This document shows positions 36,840 to 47,436 of a stretch of DNA of 64,000 nucleotides, one piece after another. The first letter of the stretch is position 1. Every line of letters starts with the position of its first letter. This DNA comes from CAWHHZ01 sp963829355 (GTDB taxonomy: Bacteria > Acidobacteriota > Thermoanaerobaculia > Gp7-AA8 > JAHWKK01), in assembly GCA_963829355.1 (NCBI GenBank), contig CAWHHZ010000015.1, positions 1 to 64,000 of the forward strand, written 5' to 3'. The position numbers were made by a program, and so were the translations under genes. The notes below the pieces were generated by a model. That model was not told the DNA's origin and made no database searches. It was given only the letters and a program-made list of their open reading frames with translations.

Positions 36840-39800
36840 TCAGTCGAATCTGATCAATGTGTCGCCAGTCGCGTTCTCGACCATCTCGGTGATGATGAGG
36901 ACCGAGCCATCTCCGTCCAGCACGTCGAATTCGACGACGAGGTCGTGGAGATCATCGATGGAGGTCTCCCGCGCCTCGCCCATGATCGCGCGTCCGATCG
37001 GACCGAGCGGAAGCATCTGGTTCGGGGCCAGCTCGAGCTCGCGCCGGACGACGGCGGCGGCAAGTGCAGCGCCTGTCGCGACACGAATCGTCGCCCGAAC
37101 GGTGACGCTTTCTCCACTCGTCTCGAGTAACCGGAAGCGAGTCTGCCAGGTCGTGGGAATCGCGTCGTCAATCGTCTTTTGACGACTGTCTTCGACCGCC
37201 CCGATCGAACGCCGTTCCCCGAGTCTCACGCCGCTCCAGCGCGGACGGAGCTGAATCGCGGATCCTCGCGTTGCGCCTCCTCGTCGTGTCACGAGCCGAG
37301 CCGTCCCCGTGACCTCGCCTCGAAGCGGCGTGACCGTGATGTGGCCGTCCACCGTTCCATCGAGACCGAATGTCGCGACGACGTCACTGATCGTGATGGT
37401 CCGCCGCGAGGGCGCCGCGACGATCGCTTCGTAGCTTCCGCCGTCCACCTCGTGGAAATTCAGTAGTGCCACTGCCTCCGACGCGGTCGGGTTGAAGAGA
37501 GCGAGATCAACTGTCGTTCGGTCCCCAGCGACAGCGCCGGGCCTGAGGACGCCGCGGCGACGGCCTTCCGCCAGAACCGGCCCGTCCCGGCGCGCGATCG
37601 GGACGACAAGGGTCGACGTCCGCGGCTCGCCCCAGTATGCATTCCAGTCCACCACGACCCACGGATCGGTTCCGTTCTCGCCATAAAGAAGAGCATAGGC
37701 GACGACCGGACCCGGCGAGCTCTCCTCGACGCGTACAATCGCCGTCGCGGTGGCTGCAGGAGCGAAGCTCTGCAGCTCAATCACCCCCCACTCGCCAATC
37801 TCAAGGGGTCCGAGCGTGCCGACTTCCTCGCCACTCGAGTCGAGCATTTCGATTTCTACAGTGGCTCCGGCGGCACTCGTGGCCTGAATGAACAGATCTT
37901 TCCGGTCGGAGGAGGCAAGTCCGGTCAGGTTGATCTGCTCCCCAGCCTCCGTGCGCCGTTCTGCAGCGAACACAGGGAGCGCCGTTCCGGCGAGCCCCTC
38001 CTCCTCGACGTGGAGCCGTCGAGCCGACACCAACACCGAGCCGGATTCGGTCGAGCGCACCTGGATCGCGCCACTGCCGGAGGGTTGAGAAAACATCGTG
38101 CGAAGCGGCGACCCCAGCATGATGACGCCGCGGCTGCCGAGCTGCTTGAACGTGGCGAGCCGTGACGATCCGGCGGAGCCGGCTCCCGTGAAGAAGGCAC
38201 GGAGGTCGTCGATTCGCAGCGCTCCGAACGCATTCGCGATCGAGACGTCGGTGAAGGTGGCGACACTCTGCTGCAGACCGGGGATCAGGAATCCAGCATC
38301 GACTTCATCGAATGGTGGTGGATCTCCGTCGGACACATCGGGAGGGATCGTGCTGACGACGGTCGACAAGGTCGTCGAAACTCCGGTCGTGTGCTGGTCC
38401 TCATAGCCGAAGCCATTGGTGACAGGCTCGACCTCATCAGCGTACTCGACCCTCAGTGTGCCGGTGTAGCTCACACCGTTTTCCCTGGAGGAGTCGAGAC
38501 GCGCCTGTGGGTCGATGTCGAACTGGACGTCGGCTGACCCGTGGGGAGGTACCGAGACGTACTCGGTGACGGGAATGATCCAGGGCACGTCGGAAGTGAC
38601 GGCGCCGGAGAGCACCTCATCGCCATCGTTGCGGAACGTGGCAGTCGAGCGAAGCGTCGTTCGGCCACTCACGAGGTCGACACGTCTCTGCTCCGGTACA
38701 CCATCAGGATCGGCTGGTGAGGGGATCGAGAGAAGCGAGACCGGCATGCGAAGAGGCTGAAAGGTCCCGTCACCCGTGAGCACGACCTCTCCCTCGTACT
38801 CACCCGGAGGCTGAGGCAGGGACGAAACATCGATTCGCTTCGTCGAGAGCCGGTCGATGAAAAGCTCCGACTCGCTCAGCGTGAAGAACTCGCCCTGCTG
38901 ATCGAGCAATGCTTCGCCGCCGAGTCCTCCGTAGTTCACGATCGTGAAGTACGTGCTGTTCTGAGGAACGCCGGCGATCTGCACCAGCGGCTCCGGTCGG
39001 ATGCCGAACTGAAAAAACGGGAAGTCGGGAGCGTAACCGAAGTTCGTGAACTCCACTGGTGTGGACGGACCGCTTATCAGCAGGTTCTTCTGTCGGCGAT
39101 GCGGGACGGTGACGGTGTGAACGGTGGTCGTCAGTTCGCCGAACAGATCGCGCACGTCGTATCGAGACGCCGACTTCGAACTGGTGGAACGCACCTGCGG
39201 GGGTCCTCCAGACTGACTACTCAAAGACGATTCGATAATGTCCCTCACCGCTCGCCGGCGACACCGGATCCCACTCGATCCCGGCTGCGGAGAGGGAGGC
39301 GTTGAGCGGTGCCACGGTCTGGCTGCTCGCCCAGTCACCGCCGATCTGAGTTCGGTCGAGCAGCTCCTGCATCGAGGCGTTGCTCGTCATCAGCGCATTG
39401 AACCGGAAGTCTGACTGATCATCAGCGAGATTCGTCAGAGCGAGGATCGAGTCGGGCAACTCGGATCGGAAGGCGTTGTACGAGAGATCGAGTGAATGGA
39501 GCGCTACGAGGCTTCCGATCGAGGGCGGGATCGAACCGTCAAAACGGTTGCCGCTCAGATCGAGTCTCTCCAGACGATCGAGCGACGACAATGAGTCAGG
39601 AAGCGGAAGCGTCAGTTCGTTGTCCGCGAGCACCAGCGCCCGCAGATTGTAAGCTGACCGATGGCTGCCGGGAGCTGGCCCGAGAGGTAGTTTCGCGACA
39701 GAACGAGCTCCTCGAGCTGGGAGAAGTCTCCGATCTGAGGTGGAATCATCCCCTCGAGGTAGTTTTGCGGAAGCGCGATGCGGACGATCGCACTCTCCGA

Positions 39801-40001
39801 TCCGTTGCACGTGATACCCGTCCAGTCGCATTCGGAACCGCTGGCGCCGAGCCAGCCCTGCTGATCGAGCCACTGCGGACCGGTGGTCGACTCATAGAGT
39901 GCGACCCGGGCCTGGCGCTCAGACGCAGGCACCGCGGCCTCGGCACCGATCGCAAGCATCAACGCGAGGAGCGTCGTCAGAGAGACGTTGTTGCGGACCA
40001 T
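36840..40001 (-). pseudogene. Large secreted LRR-Fn3 protein, interrupted by two frameshifts
   Basis: Three consecutive frames make sense as one gene of about 1050 residues. 1) 39650-40001: signal peptide (MVRNNVSLTTLLALMLAIGA) and a plant-type LRR start (SECDWTGITCNG, then LEELVLSRNYLSGQLP). 2) 39217-39648: LRRs (LERLDLSGNRFDGSIPPSIG) and the beginning of an Fn3-like domain (GIEWDPVSPASGEGHYRIVF). 3) 36840-39210: the rest of that domain (SKSASRYDVRDLFG, TVTVPHRRQ) and long beta-rich repeats. Between 1 and 2 one A is missing from an A-run (about 39647); between 2 and 3 there is a small indel (about 39214-39222). It is probably exported and adhesive. True pseudogene or sequence error cannot be decided here. 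Confidence 0.75.
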
Positions 40002-40117
40002 GGCGGCTCCCGGGTCAGGGGTTCGTGTTCAACGGAAAGAGCGATGGTACCGAAAGAGTACCGAACGCGAAAATTGGAACATGATGACGTCGCCGTCAGA
40101 TTCGACCTCTTTTCAGG

Positions 40118-40336
40118 ATGGGCGCGGTAGTGAGACTGATCGAAGTCGAAGTTGCAAACGAGCTGGTCCGCCCGACCGTGTCGATCAGGATCACCACGCC
40201 CCGGAGCGACGAAAGTGCTGACAACGCCATGGGTCGGGCAGACCAACTCATGTACGAAAGCAAACGAAACGGCCGGAACCGGATCACTGCGGGGCAATAT
40301 CCCGACTGCTTGCCCTCTACCGGATCAATGTATTGA
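40118..40336 (+). pseudogene. C-terminal relic of a GGDEF (diguanylate cyclase) domain
   Basis: Translation gives PTVSIRITTPRSDESADNAM followed by GRADQLMYESKRNGRNRI, which matches the end of a GGDEF domain (TVSIG...A...ADxxMYxAKxxGRNR). The GGDEF signature and catalytic part are missing. Located between the LRR gene and the serine hydrolase gene. Probably decayed. Confidence 0.6.
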
Positions 40337-40485
40337 GAGTTTCGGACTTTGAAGGCATCTACTCTGCCATCGAGCGGGAATGCCCCCGGTCGCCACGACA
40401 AAGATCGCGAGTAGTCTCGTTTCGAATAGTCCATGGCGGATCCCTCACTTTGAAACAGGGCGTCATCCGCGTCGTACACTGAGTT

Positions 40486-42637
40486 ATGAATGAACGAGCG
40501 TTGAACACACCGACCTGCGGCCGTCGGCTTTTCTCAACCCTTCTCGCTATCGTTTCGATCACCGCGACCTTTGGCTGTGCCAGCTCCGCGCCTCCTGCGA
40601 TACCCGACCCCACGCCACCGCCGGCCTCGGAAACGGCACTTGGTTCGGAGATCGAACGGATCGAGCGGTACGTCGAGGACAGGATGGAGTCTCAGGGGAC
40701 CGTCGGATTGACCATCGGCTTCATCAAGGGCGACCAGATGTGGGTCCACGGCTTCGGGTACGCCGACCTCGAGAATGGCGTTGCGGCGATCCCCGAGTCC
40801 TCCTACCGTATGGCCTCGGTCACCAAGCCTATGACCGCGATCGGGATCCTGACGCTGGTCGACGCGGCAAGGTTGACCTCGACGCCGAGGTCCAGACCTA
40901 CGTTCCGTATTTCCCGAAAAAGGAGTACCCGATCACCATCCGTCAGCTCCTCGGCCATCTCGGAGGGATCACTCACTACCGCAACTACGATCTCGAAGGT
41001 CATTTCAAGGAACCGAGGAACACGCGGGAGGCGATCGCCGTCTTCGAGGATTTCGATCTCGTCGCGGAGCCCGGAACGAGGTACAGCTACACGAGCTATG
41101 GGTTCAATCTGCTCGGCGCCGTGATCGAAGGGGCAAGCGGGCAGAGCTACGGCGAGTACATGACCGAGCACGTCTGGAAGCCCCTCGGGATGCTCGACAC
41201 GCGGATGGACGATCCGCGCGCAATCATCCCAAACCGGGTGGAAGGCTATGAACTCCTGGATGGGGAGCTTCAGCGTTCCGAGTATGTCGATATCAGCAGC
41301 CGCTTCGCGGGCGGAGGTACACGCTCGACGGTGCCCGATATGCTCGCATTGCCCAGGGCCTCTGGGAAGGAAAGCTGCTCAATGACGACACACGGAGCCG
41401 GATGTGGACGGCGCAGTCGACGACCGACGGACGTAACGTCGGGTATGGTTTCGGGTGGGGAACCAACACCGCGAATGGCCGCTTCGTGGTCGGTCACGGC
41501 GGCTCCCAGGCAGAAACCCGGACCTACCTGCTCATCGCTCCACATGAACACTTCGCCGTTGCTGTCGCGACCAACCACGAGAACACAAATCCGTCGGCGT
41601 TCGCGTTCAGAACATTCGAGATCGTCATGGATGAGCCGTGGGCGATTCGATACTGGGCGGGTGACACAAAAGATCGGACCGTGATCCGAGGACTCGACAA
41701 CGCGTTCGATTTCGGGATGCGGTACTACGACCAGTTCGGTGAGCCTCTGACGACCGACCCCGAAGAGCTCGCAGCCGCCTTTGCGTACCTGGATGAGGCA
41801 GTGTCGTCGCCGCCGGAAAAGGCGGCCGAGATGCTGTCCCGCGGCGTTCATCCCGCAACCGGCGAACCTCTCGTTGCCGTCATTTCCTGGATGGCGGACG
41901 TCCTCGACGGCAGGGGAAAAGACCTCGACTCCTATTACGACCATGGTGTTCTCCGTTGCTCAGAGACTTTTCCGGGATCGACGGAGGTAGCGACAGGATC
42001 GCTCTCGATGCCGGTTTCGTCTCCAGCATTCAGCGATTTGCCTCGGACTGGGAGCGCACCTGGACGGCTGAGACCCGTGACCTGACGATCGACTCCGGCA
42101 CCGATCTCGAGCGGCTCGTGAAGACTCTCACGGAGATGTTCGCGGGTGCGACGGTATATCCCGATTTCACCACGGAGCTCGAGACAGAGCTGCGTGCCGC
42201 GGTCGTCGACGGCGACATCCCGAAGGCCTTCTCTTTCGCCAGGGCCGCGGTCGACCTGTACCCCGATTCAGACGAGACGACCGCGAATCTCGCAGTCCTG
42301 CACATCCTGACCGGCGATGCCGAGGGAGCCCGACCGTTGATCCGGAAGTCTCTCGAGATCGACCCCGAGGGAGGAGCTGGAGCCGTTCATCTCAACGTGC
42401 TCGCCTATGAGCTCGCCGAACGCCGGAAAGCCTGAAGCGGGCCTGCAACTTTTGATGGCCGCGACAGAAATACATCCGAACGTCGCCAATCTCTATGACT
42501 CGATCGGCGAGTTCCACTTCCATCTCGGAAATCAGGCGAAATCGATCGAGTTCTACTCTCGTGCCCTGGAGATCGACCCTGAGTACCCGAACGCCGAAGC
42601 CGCGCGAAAGCGCCTCGAGGCGCTGCGATCGCAGTAA
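40486..42637 (+). pseudogene. Class C beta-lactamase-like serine hydrolase with TPR C-terminus, interrupted by four frameshifts
   Basis: Five frames follow each other without gaps. 40486: signal with lipobox (ATFGCASS) and SSYRMASVTKPMTAIG, the SXXK motif of class C beta-lactamase/PBP-like hydrolases. 40870-41345: RQLLGHLGGITHYRNYDLEG, then RYSYTSYGFNLLG with the YXN-type motif (YTSYGFN). 41350-41955: GGRNVGYGFGWG-like and FVVGHGGSQAET (HGG near the third catalytic element). 41956-42428: domain with TPR-like helices. 42430-42637: last TPR (NLYDSIGEFHFHLGNQAKSI). Shifts lie at about 40866 (G-run), 41349 (T-run), 41956 (T-run) and 42427 (A-run). The intact protein would be about 715 residues. 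Known family role: esterase or peptidase in the periplasm. Confidence 0.78.
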
Positions 42638-42686
42638 AGGAGCCGATGCCGGTGTACGGAGGTAGTTCGAGACCGGGACTGGGGTC

Positions 42687-42780
42687 CTAATGGCGTTGAG
42701 TTAAGGGTGCGATGGAGAATCGTCATGCCGAGCGGCGGTGGGTGGGCGGGGTGACAATCGCTTAACTCAACGCCATTGGG
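42687..42780. repeat. MITE-like element with 17-bp terminal inverted repeats
   Basis: The arms AATGGCGTTGAGTTAAG (from 42689) and its perfect complement (from 42761) enclose about 55 bases with no coding capacity. The sequence GGGACTGGGG lies just outside on both sides (42675-42684 and 42778-42787), like a 10-bp target duplication. It is probably mobilised by a transposase elsewhere in the genome. Confidence 0.65.
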
Positions 42781-42866
42781 ACTGGGGCCCCGGGTTGAGC
42801 GTGAACTGAGACTCGATGGAGTGGAGAGTGAATCGCTCCGCCCTCCACTCCGATCAGAGGTGAAGA

Positions 42867-43146
42867 CTACTTGTTCGGCCAGTTGCCCCAGATGCTGCAG
42901 TGGCCTCCAGATCCGTACCTGTGAGCGCGCGCTGCACTCCTCCGTAGCTGGGGGGCATTCATGACGGCCCGCGGAGAGAAATGAAGGTTGCCGTTGCCGC
43001 CGCTGGCGAAGATCTTTTCCGAAATGCGCCTGGCTGAGACCGTGACCGGCCTCCGTGGAGAGAAACGGTCTCGACATAGATCCCACCCTGGCCAGTCATA
43101 CTCCGAGTAGTAGTTGCCCGACCAGTAGATCTCACGAAAAGCGGGC
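42867..43146 (-). pseudogene. Open frame without start, possible gene relic
   Basis: A minus-strand frame of about 93 codons without a good start ends in PQLRRSAARAHRYGSGGHCS and IWGNWPNK. Composition looks protein-like (also REIYWSGNYYSEYDWPGW). I do not recognise the family. It overlaps the upstream region of the next gene. Confidence 0.25.
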
Positions 43147-43162
43147 TAGAATTTCAGCGATC

Positions 43163-43981
43163 ATGGCAGCAAGTTCACATCTCCGTAAAAAGACACGCGT
43201 CTTCAAGGTTTTTCTCCTCCTCGCTGGCGGCCTTCTCGGCTCCTGCACTACGACGGACGATGTCTGGACGGAGAGCCTTACCGGGATGAAGTTCGTCCGG
43301 GTCCCGGCCGGAGAATTTCTCATGGGGAGTCCTCCTGAAGAACCAGGCCGGGAGGATCAGGAGGTGCTTCACCGCGTCACGATCAGCCAGCCGTTCTTCC
43401 TCGGCCAGTTCGAGGTGACCCAGCGGCAATGGGAGCTCGTAATGGGCGAGAACCCCAGCTCGTTCGCCGGTTGTGCCGAATGTCCCGTCGAAAGGATCAA
43501 TTTCTTCGACGTGATGGCATTCATCGAAGCACTGGAGGAGATGACCGGACATCGGTTCCGGCTGCCGACCGAAGCCGAATGGGAGTATGCATGCCGCGCC
43601 GGTACCTCTACGCCGTTCCATACCGGCGATCAATTGACCACTGACGATGCGAACTACGACGGCAGCTATCCGTACGACGGCGGTCCGCCAGGGATCGATC
43701 GTGAGGCGACTACGCCTGTCGGCTCGTTCTCACCAAACAGTCTGGGACTCTACGACATGCACGGGAACGTGTGGGAATGGACCGAAGACTGGCACTGCCC
43801 GTATCCGACTGGAGCGGTGACGGATCCTCTCCTGCAGTGCGACTCAGAGCTCCGCGTCATTCGAGGCGGGAGCTGGTACTTCGACGCGAACAGTGCGCGC
43901 TGTGCGCTCCGCTACACGCACCGCCCGCAGGACCTGGGCTTCAGTATCGGCGTGCGCCTGATCGCGGAACCTGCCAATTGA
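43163..43981 (+). CDS. Formylglycine-generating-enzyme-like lipoprotein (SUMF1/FGE-sulfatase domain)
   Basis: A 272-residue protein with an N-terminal signal and lipobox (LLGSCTTT), then the SUMF1/FGE-sulfatase domain: VRVPAGEFLMGSPPEEPGRE, TQRQWELVMGENPSSFAG, FRLPTEAEWEYACRAGT, LYDMHGNVWEWTEDW and VIRGGSWYFDANSARCALR. It has the cysteine in the last motif (SARCALR) where many family members have C-term Cys/Arg; whether it is an active FGE (which needs two Cys) is doubtful. Many members are sensor or structural proteins. No ribosome-binding site is obvious. Confidence 0.85.
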   Translation: MAASSHLRKKTRVFKVFLLLAGGLLGSCTTTDDVWTESLTGMKFVRVPAGEFLMGSPPEEPGREDQEVLHRVTISQPFFLGQFEVTQRQWELVMGENPSSFAGCAECPVERINFFDVMAFIEALEEMTGHRFRLPTEAEWEYACRAGTSTPFHTGDQLTTDDANYDGSYPYDGGPPGIDREATTPVGSFSPNSLGLYDMHGNVWEWTEDWHCPYPTGAVTDPLLQCDSELRVIRGGSWYFDANSARCALRYTHRPQDLGFSIGVRLIAEPAN

Positions 43982-44258
43982 CCCGAGGGGGGAACTCGCA
44001 GTGGTCGCCGTCGTGCGGACGTGTATGCGCTGGATCCGGCCTGGCGGCCCGCCGCCAACGCAGTGCCTCGCTGCTCGTCGCCCGCTACGCCAGTGGAGTG
44101 AAATGACACCCACCTCATCCCGAGCGCAGCGAGCGGAGCGGAGGGATGACTTCTCCATCAGTGTTCAATGGGATACCAGATGGCTCATTAGAAGGTGCTG
44201 AGGGAATTGTGCCGCGGAGTCTGGCGCGGCGAAGCCGCCGATCGACGACCGTCTCGTC
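43982..44258. other. Intergenic stretch between convergent genes
   Basis: No gene recognised; contains a short palindrome at 44115-44149. Confidence 0.3.
44115..44149. repeat. Short palindromic element
   Basis: TCATCCC at the left and GGGATGA at the right enclose a GAGCG-rich core. The arms resemble the ends of the operon-internal palindrome at 19484. Confidence 0.4.
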
Positions 44259-45431
44259 TCAGACGCTCGTCTCGATCAGTGCGGCCACTCCCTGCCCACC
44301 GCCCACGCACAGCGACACGATCCCTCGCTTCAGTCCCCTCCTCTTCAGAAGGTGTGTCATTGTGACGACCAGACGCATTCCTGACGCGCCGAGCGGGTGG
44401 CCGAGCGCGATCGCGCCGCCATTCACATTGAGTTTTTCAGAGGGGATGCGGAGCTCCCGGTTGACAGCGAGGATCTGCGCGGCGAACGCCTCGTTGATCT
44501 CCCAGAGATCGATCTCGTCCGCGCTGAGGCCTGCAGCGTCGAGCAGGTCGCGACTCGCCCCGACAGGGCCCAGACCCATCCGCGACGGATCGAGTCCGAT
44601 GACCGAGGCTCCCGTGAGCCACGCGTCGGGAGTGATTCCCTCTTCTTCGAGTGCGCTCTTCGACAGCACCAGTCCGGCCGCTGCACCGTCAGTCAGAGGC
44701 GAGGAATTGCCTGCCGTGACCCGGCCATCGTTTCGAAACACGGTGGGGAGCCTCGACAGCGCGTCGACGCTCGTCCCGGCCCGCACCGTCTCGTCGGTCA
44801 CGTGCTGGTAAGGCTCGCCCTTCCTCTGCGGGATTGCGAGCGGAACGATCTCGTCAGAGAACCCGCCATCCTCGCCAGCCTTCGCCGCACGGGCGTGGCT
44901 CTCCGCGGCAAACTCGTCCATCTCTTCCCGGGTGATCCCGAATTCATCGGCAAGGATCTCCGCGGTCTCCCCCATCGGCGGATCGCCAATCTCTGGTGTC
45001 GACAGGCGGATCGGGTACGGCCGCGGCTCCGCGTACGACCAGGCCCTCGGCGTCTTCTCCATGAACCACGGGCAGCGGCTCGCGCTCTCCACGCCGCCGA
45101 CCAGTACCGAATCGGCGAGCGAGGCGTTGATCTTGGCTGCCGCTACGACCAGAGCCTCGAGGCCCGAGGCGCACTGCCGGTCGATCGTCATGGCCGGCAC
45201 GCCGACCGGGATCCCGGCGTCGAGTGCAGCGACCCGCGTCACGTTGCCGATCGAGTTTCGCACATTGCCCGCGATGACCTCGTCGACTGAAGCGCGGCCC
45301 GATTCGCGCATCACCGCGCCGAACAGGTGGCCGAGCAACTGGTACGCCTCGAACCCCGCGAGCACGCCGGCGAGCTTCCCGACCGCCAGACGACGGGGAT
45401 GAACGATTCCGACCGGCTCTCGCAACATCAT
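44259..45431 (-). CDS. Acetyl-CoA C-acyltransferase (thiolase)
   Basis: A 390-residue thiolase. The acylated Cys is in MTIDRQCASGLEAL, and the second active Cys and the His are in VSLCVGGGQG and GGAIALGHPLGASG. It cleaves a 3-ketoacyl-CoA with CoA, or runs in reverse. The start ATG 45431 overlaps the stop of the M20 hydrolase gene (ATGA) and has GAGGAGG upstream. It is the last gene of the five-gene operon; the CoA-transferase and thiolase together indicate activation and thiolysis of a 3-keto acid. Confidence 0.92.
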   Translation of the reverse strand: MMLREPVGIVHPRRLAVGKLAGVLAGFEAYQLLGHLFGAVMRESGRASVDEVIAGNVRNSIGNVTRVAALDAGIPVGVPAMTIDRQCASGLEALVVAAAKINASLADSVLVGGVESASRCPWFMEKTPRAWSYAEPRPYPIRLSTPEIGDPPMGETAEILADEFGITREEMDEFAAESHARAAKAGEDGGFSDEIVPLAIPQRKGEPYQHVTDETVRAGTSVDALSRLPTVFRNDGRVTAGNSSPLTDGAAAGLVLSKSALEEEGITPDAWLTGASVIGLDPSRMGLGPVGASRDLLDAAGLSADEIDLWEINEAFAAQILAVNRELRIPSEKLNVNGGAIALGHPLGASGMRLVVTMTHLLKRRGLKRGIVSLCVGGGQGVAALIETSV

Positions 45432-46732
45432 CGGCCCATCCTCCTCAGCCCACACCAGCGGCCGGTGAAATCGGCCATCACTTCCGCGACACGCTGCATC
45501 GAGTCGATACTCACCTTCTCGTCGATACCGTGGATGTCTCGCGCGACCGGTCCGTAGCAGGTGACCGGAATGTCGTGGTAGAGCCTGAACATGCGTGCGT
45601 CGGTCGTGGCGGTGGCGCTCAACTCCTCCGGCTCGCTCCCGCGCCAATCCTTGTGTGTCTGACGAAGCGCGGAACCAAACTCGCCATCGAGATCGAGCTC
45701 ACATCCTTCTGCCTGAAAGCCGTTGTACTCGACCCGGGGAGGAGACTCGCGCAGCCACGGATCCGACTCGGCGACCGCACGCACGCGATCCTCGACCATC
45801 TCCCTGACCTCCTCGAGGCTCTGACCCGGGAAGAGCCCGATCCGGAAGTGCACGACGCATTCACCCGCCACCGTGCTCGCCCAGTCGCCACCCTGGATGA
45901 TTCCGACATTCAGGTTAGCGGGATGATCGATGCCTGCGTACCCCGCGGGAACGTTCTCCGGTTTGTTGATCTCGTCCTCGAGCTCGCGCATGGCCCGGAT
46001 GATGAGCCACGATTTCTCGATCGCGTTCACTCCGCGTCCTGCGGCGAGCACGTGGGTCGTCCGGCCGATTACGCGCACCGTGAACCAGATCACACCGACC
46101 TGCCGGCGCAGAATCGTTTCGCCGAACGGCTCCGGGATGATGCACGCGTCGGCGAGGTGGCCGTTCGCCAGGATCGCCAGCGACCCGTTACCCGAGCATT
46201 CTTCCTCGACCGGAGACTGGCAGATCACGGGCGAGGCGGGCTCAAAACCGAGATCCTGGAGTGCGGTCAGCGCCCAGAGAAAGCTCGTGGTGCCACCCTT
46301 CATGTCACCCGCTCCCCGCCCGTACAACCACGTTTCGCCATCCTCCTCGTTTTCGACGAGGCGCGGCTCGAACGGGGGCGACGACCACAACGACACAGGC
46401 TCGGGGCTGACCACATCGATGTGGCCATTGAAGGCGAGTGAGCGTCCGGCCTTCTCGCCGGGGTCGTGGATCGCGACCAGATTTTCTTTCCCGTCGAGAG
46501 TCCAATCCACGGGACTGAATCCCGGGCGTCCCTCGATCTCGTTGCGAGACATCGGCTCGCGCCTCACGTCGTAGCCCATCTCTTCGTAGATCGCGGCGAT
46601 CCGCCTTTGCCCCAGCTCCTCCGAACCGAGAATAGTCGGCTCGCGAACCAGGTCGCTCAAGGTGTCGATTGCCCATGCGCGCCGCCGGTTAATGGCAGCG
46701 GCCAGTTCGTCGCGGGTTGGTTTTGAGGTCAT
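45428..46732 (-). CDS. M20-family metallohydrolase (ArgE/DapE/ACY1-like)
   Basis: A 434-residue enzyme with the two-zinc M20 fold: first metal His in SLAFNGHIDVVSPEP, bridging Asp in YGRGAGDMKGGT, general base Glu pair in SPVEEECSGNG, Glu in EPFGET, and late His in PVARDIHGIDEKVS. M20 enzymes remove N-acyl or N-carbamoyl groups from amino acids or amines. The start is ATG 46732, overlapping the CoA-transferase B stop by four bases. In the operon it could release a free amino acid from an N-acylated form before transamination. Confidence 0.9.
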   Translation of the reverse strand: MTSKPTRDELAAAINRRRAWAIDTLSDLVREPTILGSEELGQRRIAAIYEEMGYDVRREPMSRNEIEGRPGFSPVDWTLDGKENLVAIHDPGEKAGRSLAFNGHIDVVSPEPVSLWSSPPFEPRLVENEEDGETWLYGRGAGDMKGGTTSFLWALTALQDLGFEPASPVICQSPVEEECSGNGSLAILANGHLADACIIPEPFGETILRRQVGVIWFTVRVIGRTTHVLAAGRGVNAIEKSWLIIRAMRELEDEINKPENVPAGYAGIDHPANLNVGIIQGGDWASTVAGECVVHFRIGLFPGQSLEEVREMVEDRVRAVAESDPWLRESPPRVEYNGFQAEGCELDLDGEFGSALRQTHKDWRGSEPEELSATATTDARMFRLYHDIPVTCYGPVARDIHGIDEKVSIDSMQRVAEVMADFTGRWCGLRRMGR

Positions 46733-47436
46733 GTTGAGCTCCTCGTTTCCGATCGGTCCCACGGTTCCTGCGGCTCCTCGACCTGGATCGGGACCTCGAT
46801 CGAACCATTGATCGGGCCGAGCACCTCGTCGATCGTGTAATCGGGATGAACGCTCGTCAGCACGAGGCGGTCATCCCGCTTGCGGAAGACGGCGCACTCG
46901 GTGATCAGCGTATCGACGCAACCCCAGGCAGTGATCGGCAGCGAGCACGACTCGACGAGTTTCGGCCGCCCCTTCTTGTCGAGGTGGCGCGAGATAATGA
47001 CGACGCGGTTGGCCTTCTGTGCGAGCTCCATCGCGCCTCCCATGCCGGGTGTCAGCTTTCCAGGGATCTTCCAGTTCGCCAGATCTCCTCGCACACTCAC
47101 TTCGAAGGCGCCCAGGATCGCGACGTCCAGATTTCCACCTCTGACGATGGCGAACGACATCAGGCTGTCGAAGAACGCACCGCCGGGGACGAGCTCACAC
47201 GCCTGCCCCCCGGCATCGATCACGTCGTGGTCGGGAGTCTTGTCCTCGAGCGGCTCCCCCATTCCGAGAAAGCCGTTCTCCGAGTGGAACATCGGTTCGA
47301 CCCCCGCTGGCAGGTAGGCCGGCACCATCGTCGGCAGTCCGATCCCGAGATTCACGACCATGCCGTCTTCCAGCTCCATGGCCGCGCGGCGGACGATGGT
47401 CTCCTCAACGGAGTCGAGCTGGCGCGGCTTACTCAT
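46729..47436 (-). CDS. CoA-transferase subunit B
   Basis: A 235-residue protein of the 3-oxoacid CoA-transferase beta family. VNLGIGLPTMVP near the start and the catalytic-glutamate segment HSENGFLGMGEP (SENG) are characteristic; PGMGGAMELA follows. It pairs with the subunit encoded just upstream (ATGA overlap). It transfers CoA from acyl-CoA to a free acid, probably a 3-oxoacid given the thiolase in the same operon. Confidence 0.92.
   Translation of the reverse strand: MSKPRQLDSVEETIVRRAAMELEDGMVVNLGIGLPTMVPAYLPAGVEPMFHSENGFLGMGEPLEDKTPDHDVIDAGGQACELVPGGAFFDSLMSFAIVRGGNLDVAILGAFEVSVRGDLANWKIPGKLTPGMGGAMELAQKANRVVIISRHLDKKGRPKLVESCSLPITAWGCVDTLITECAVFRKRDDRLVLTSVHPDYTIDEVLGPINGSIEVPIQVEEPQEPWDRSETRSST

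Larger units (their letters stand above)
42638..43162. other. Intergenic stretch with a MITE and a degenerate reading frame
   Basis: Contains the inverted-repeat element at 42687-42780 and a minus-strand open frame at 42867-43146. No promoter was identified for the formylglycine-type gene at 43163. Confidence 0.4.
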
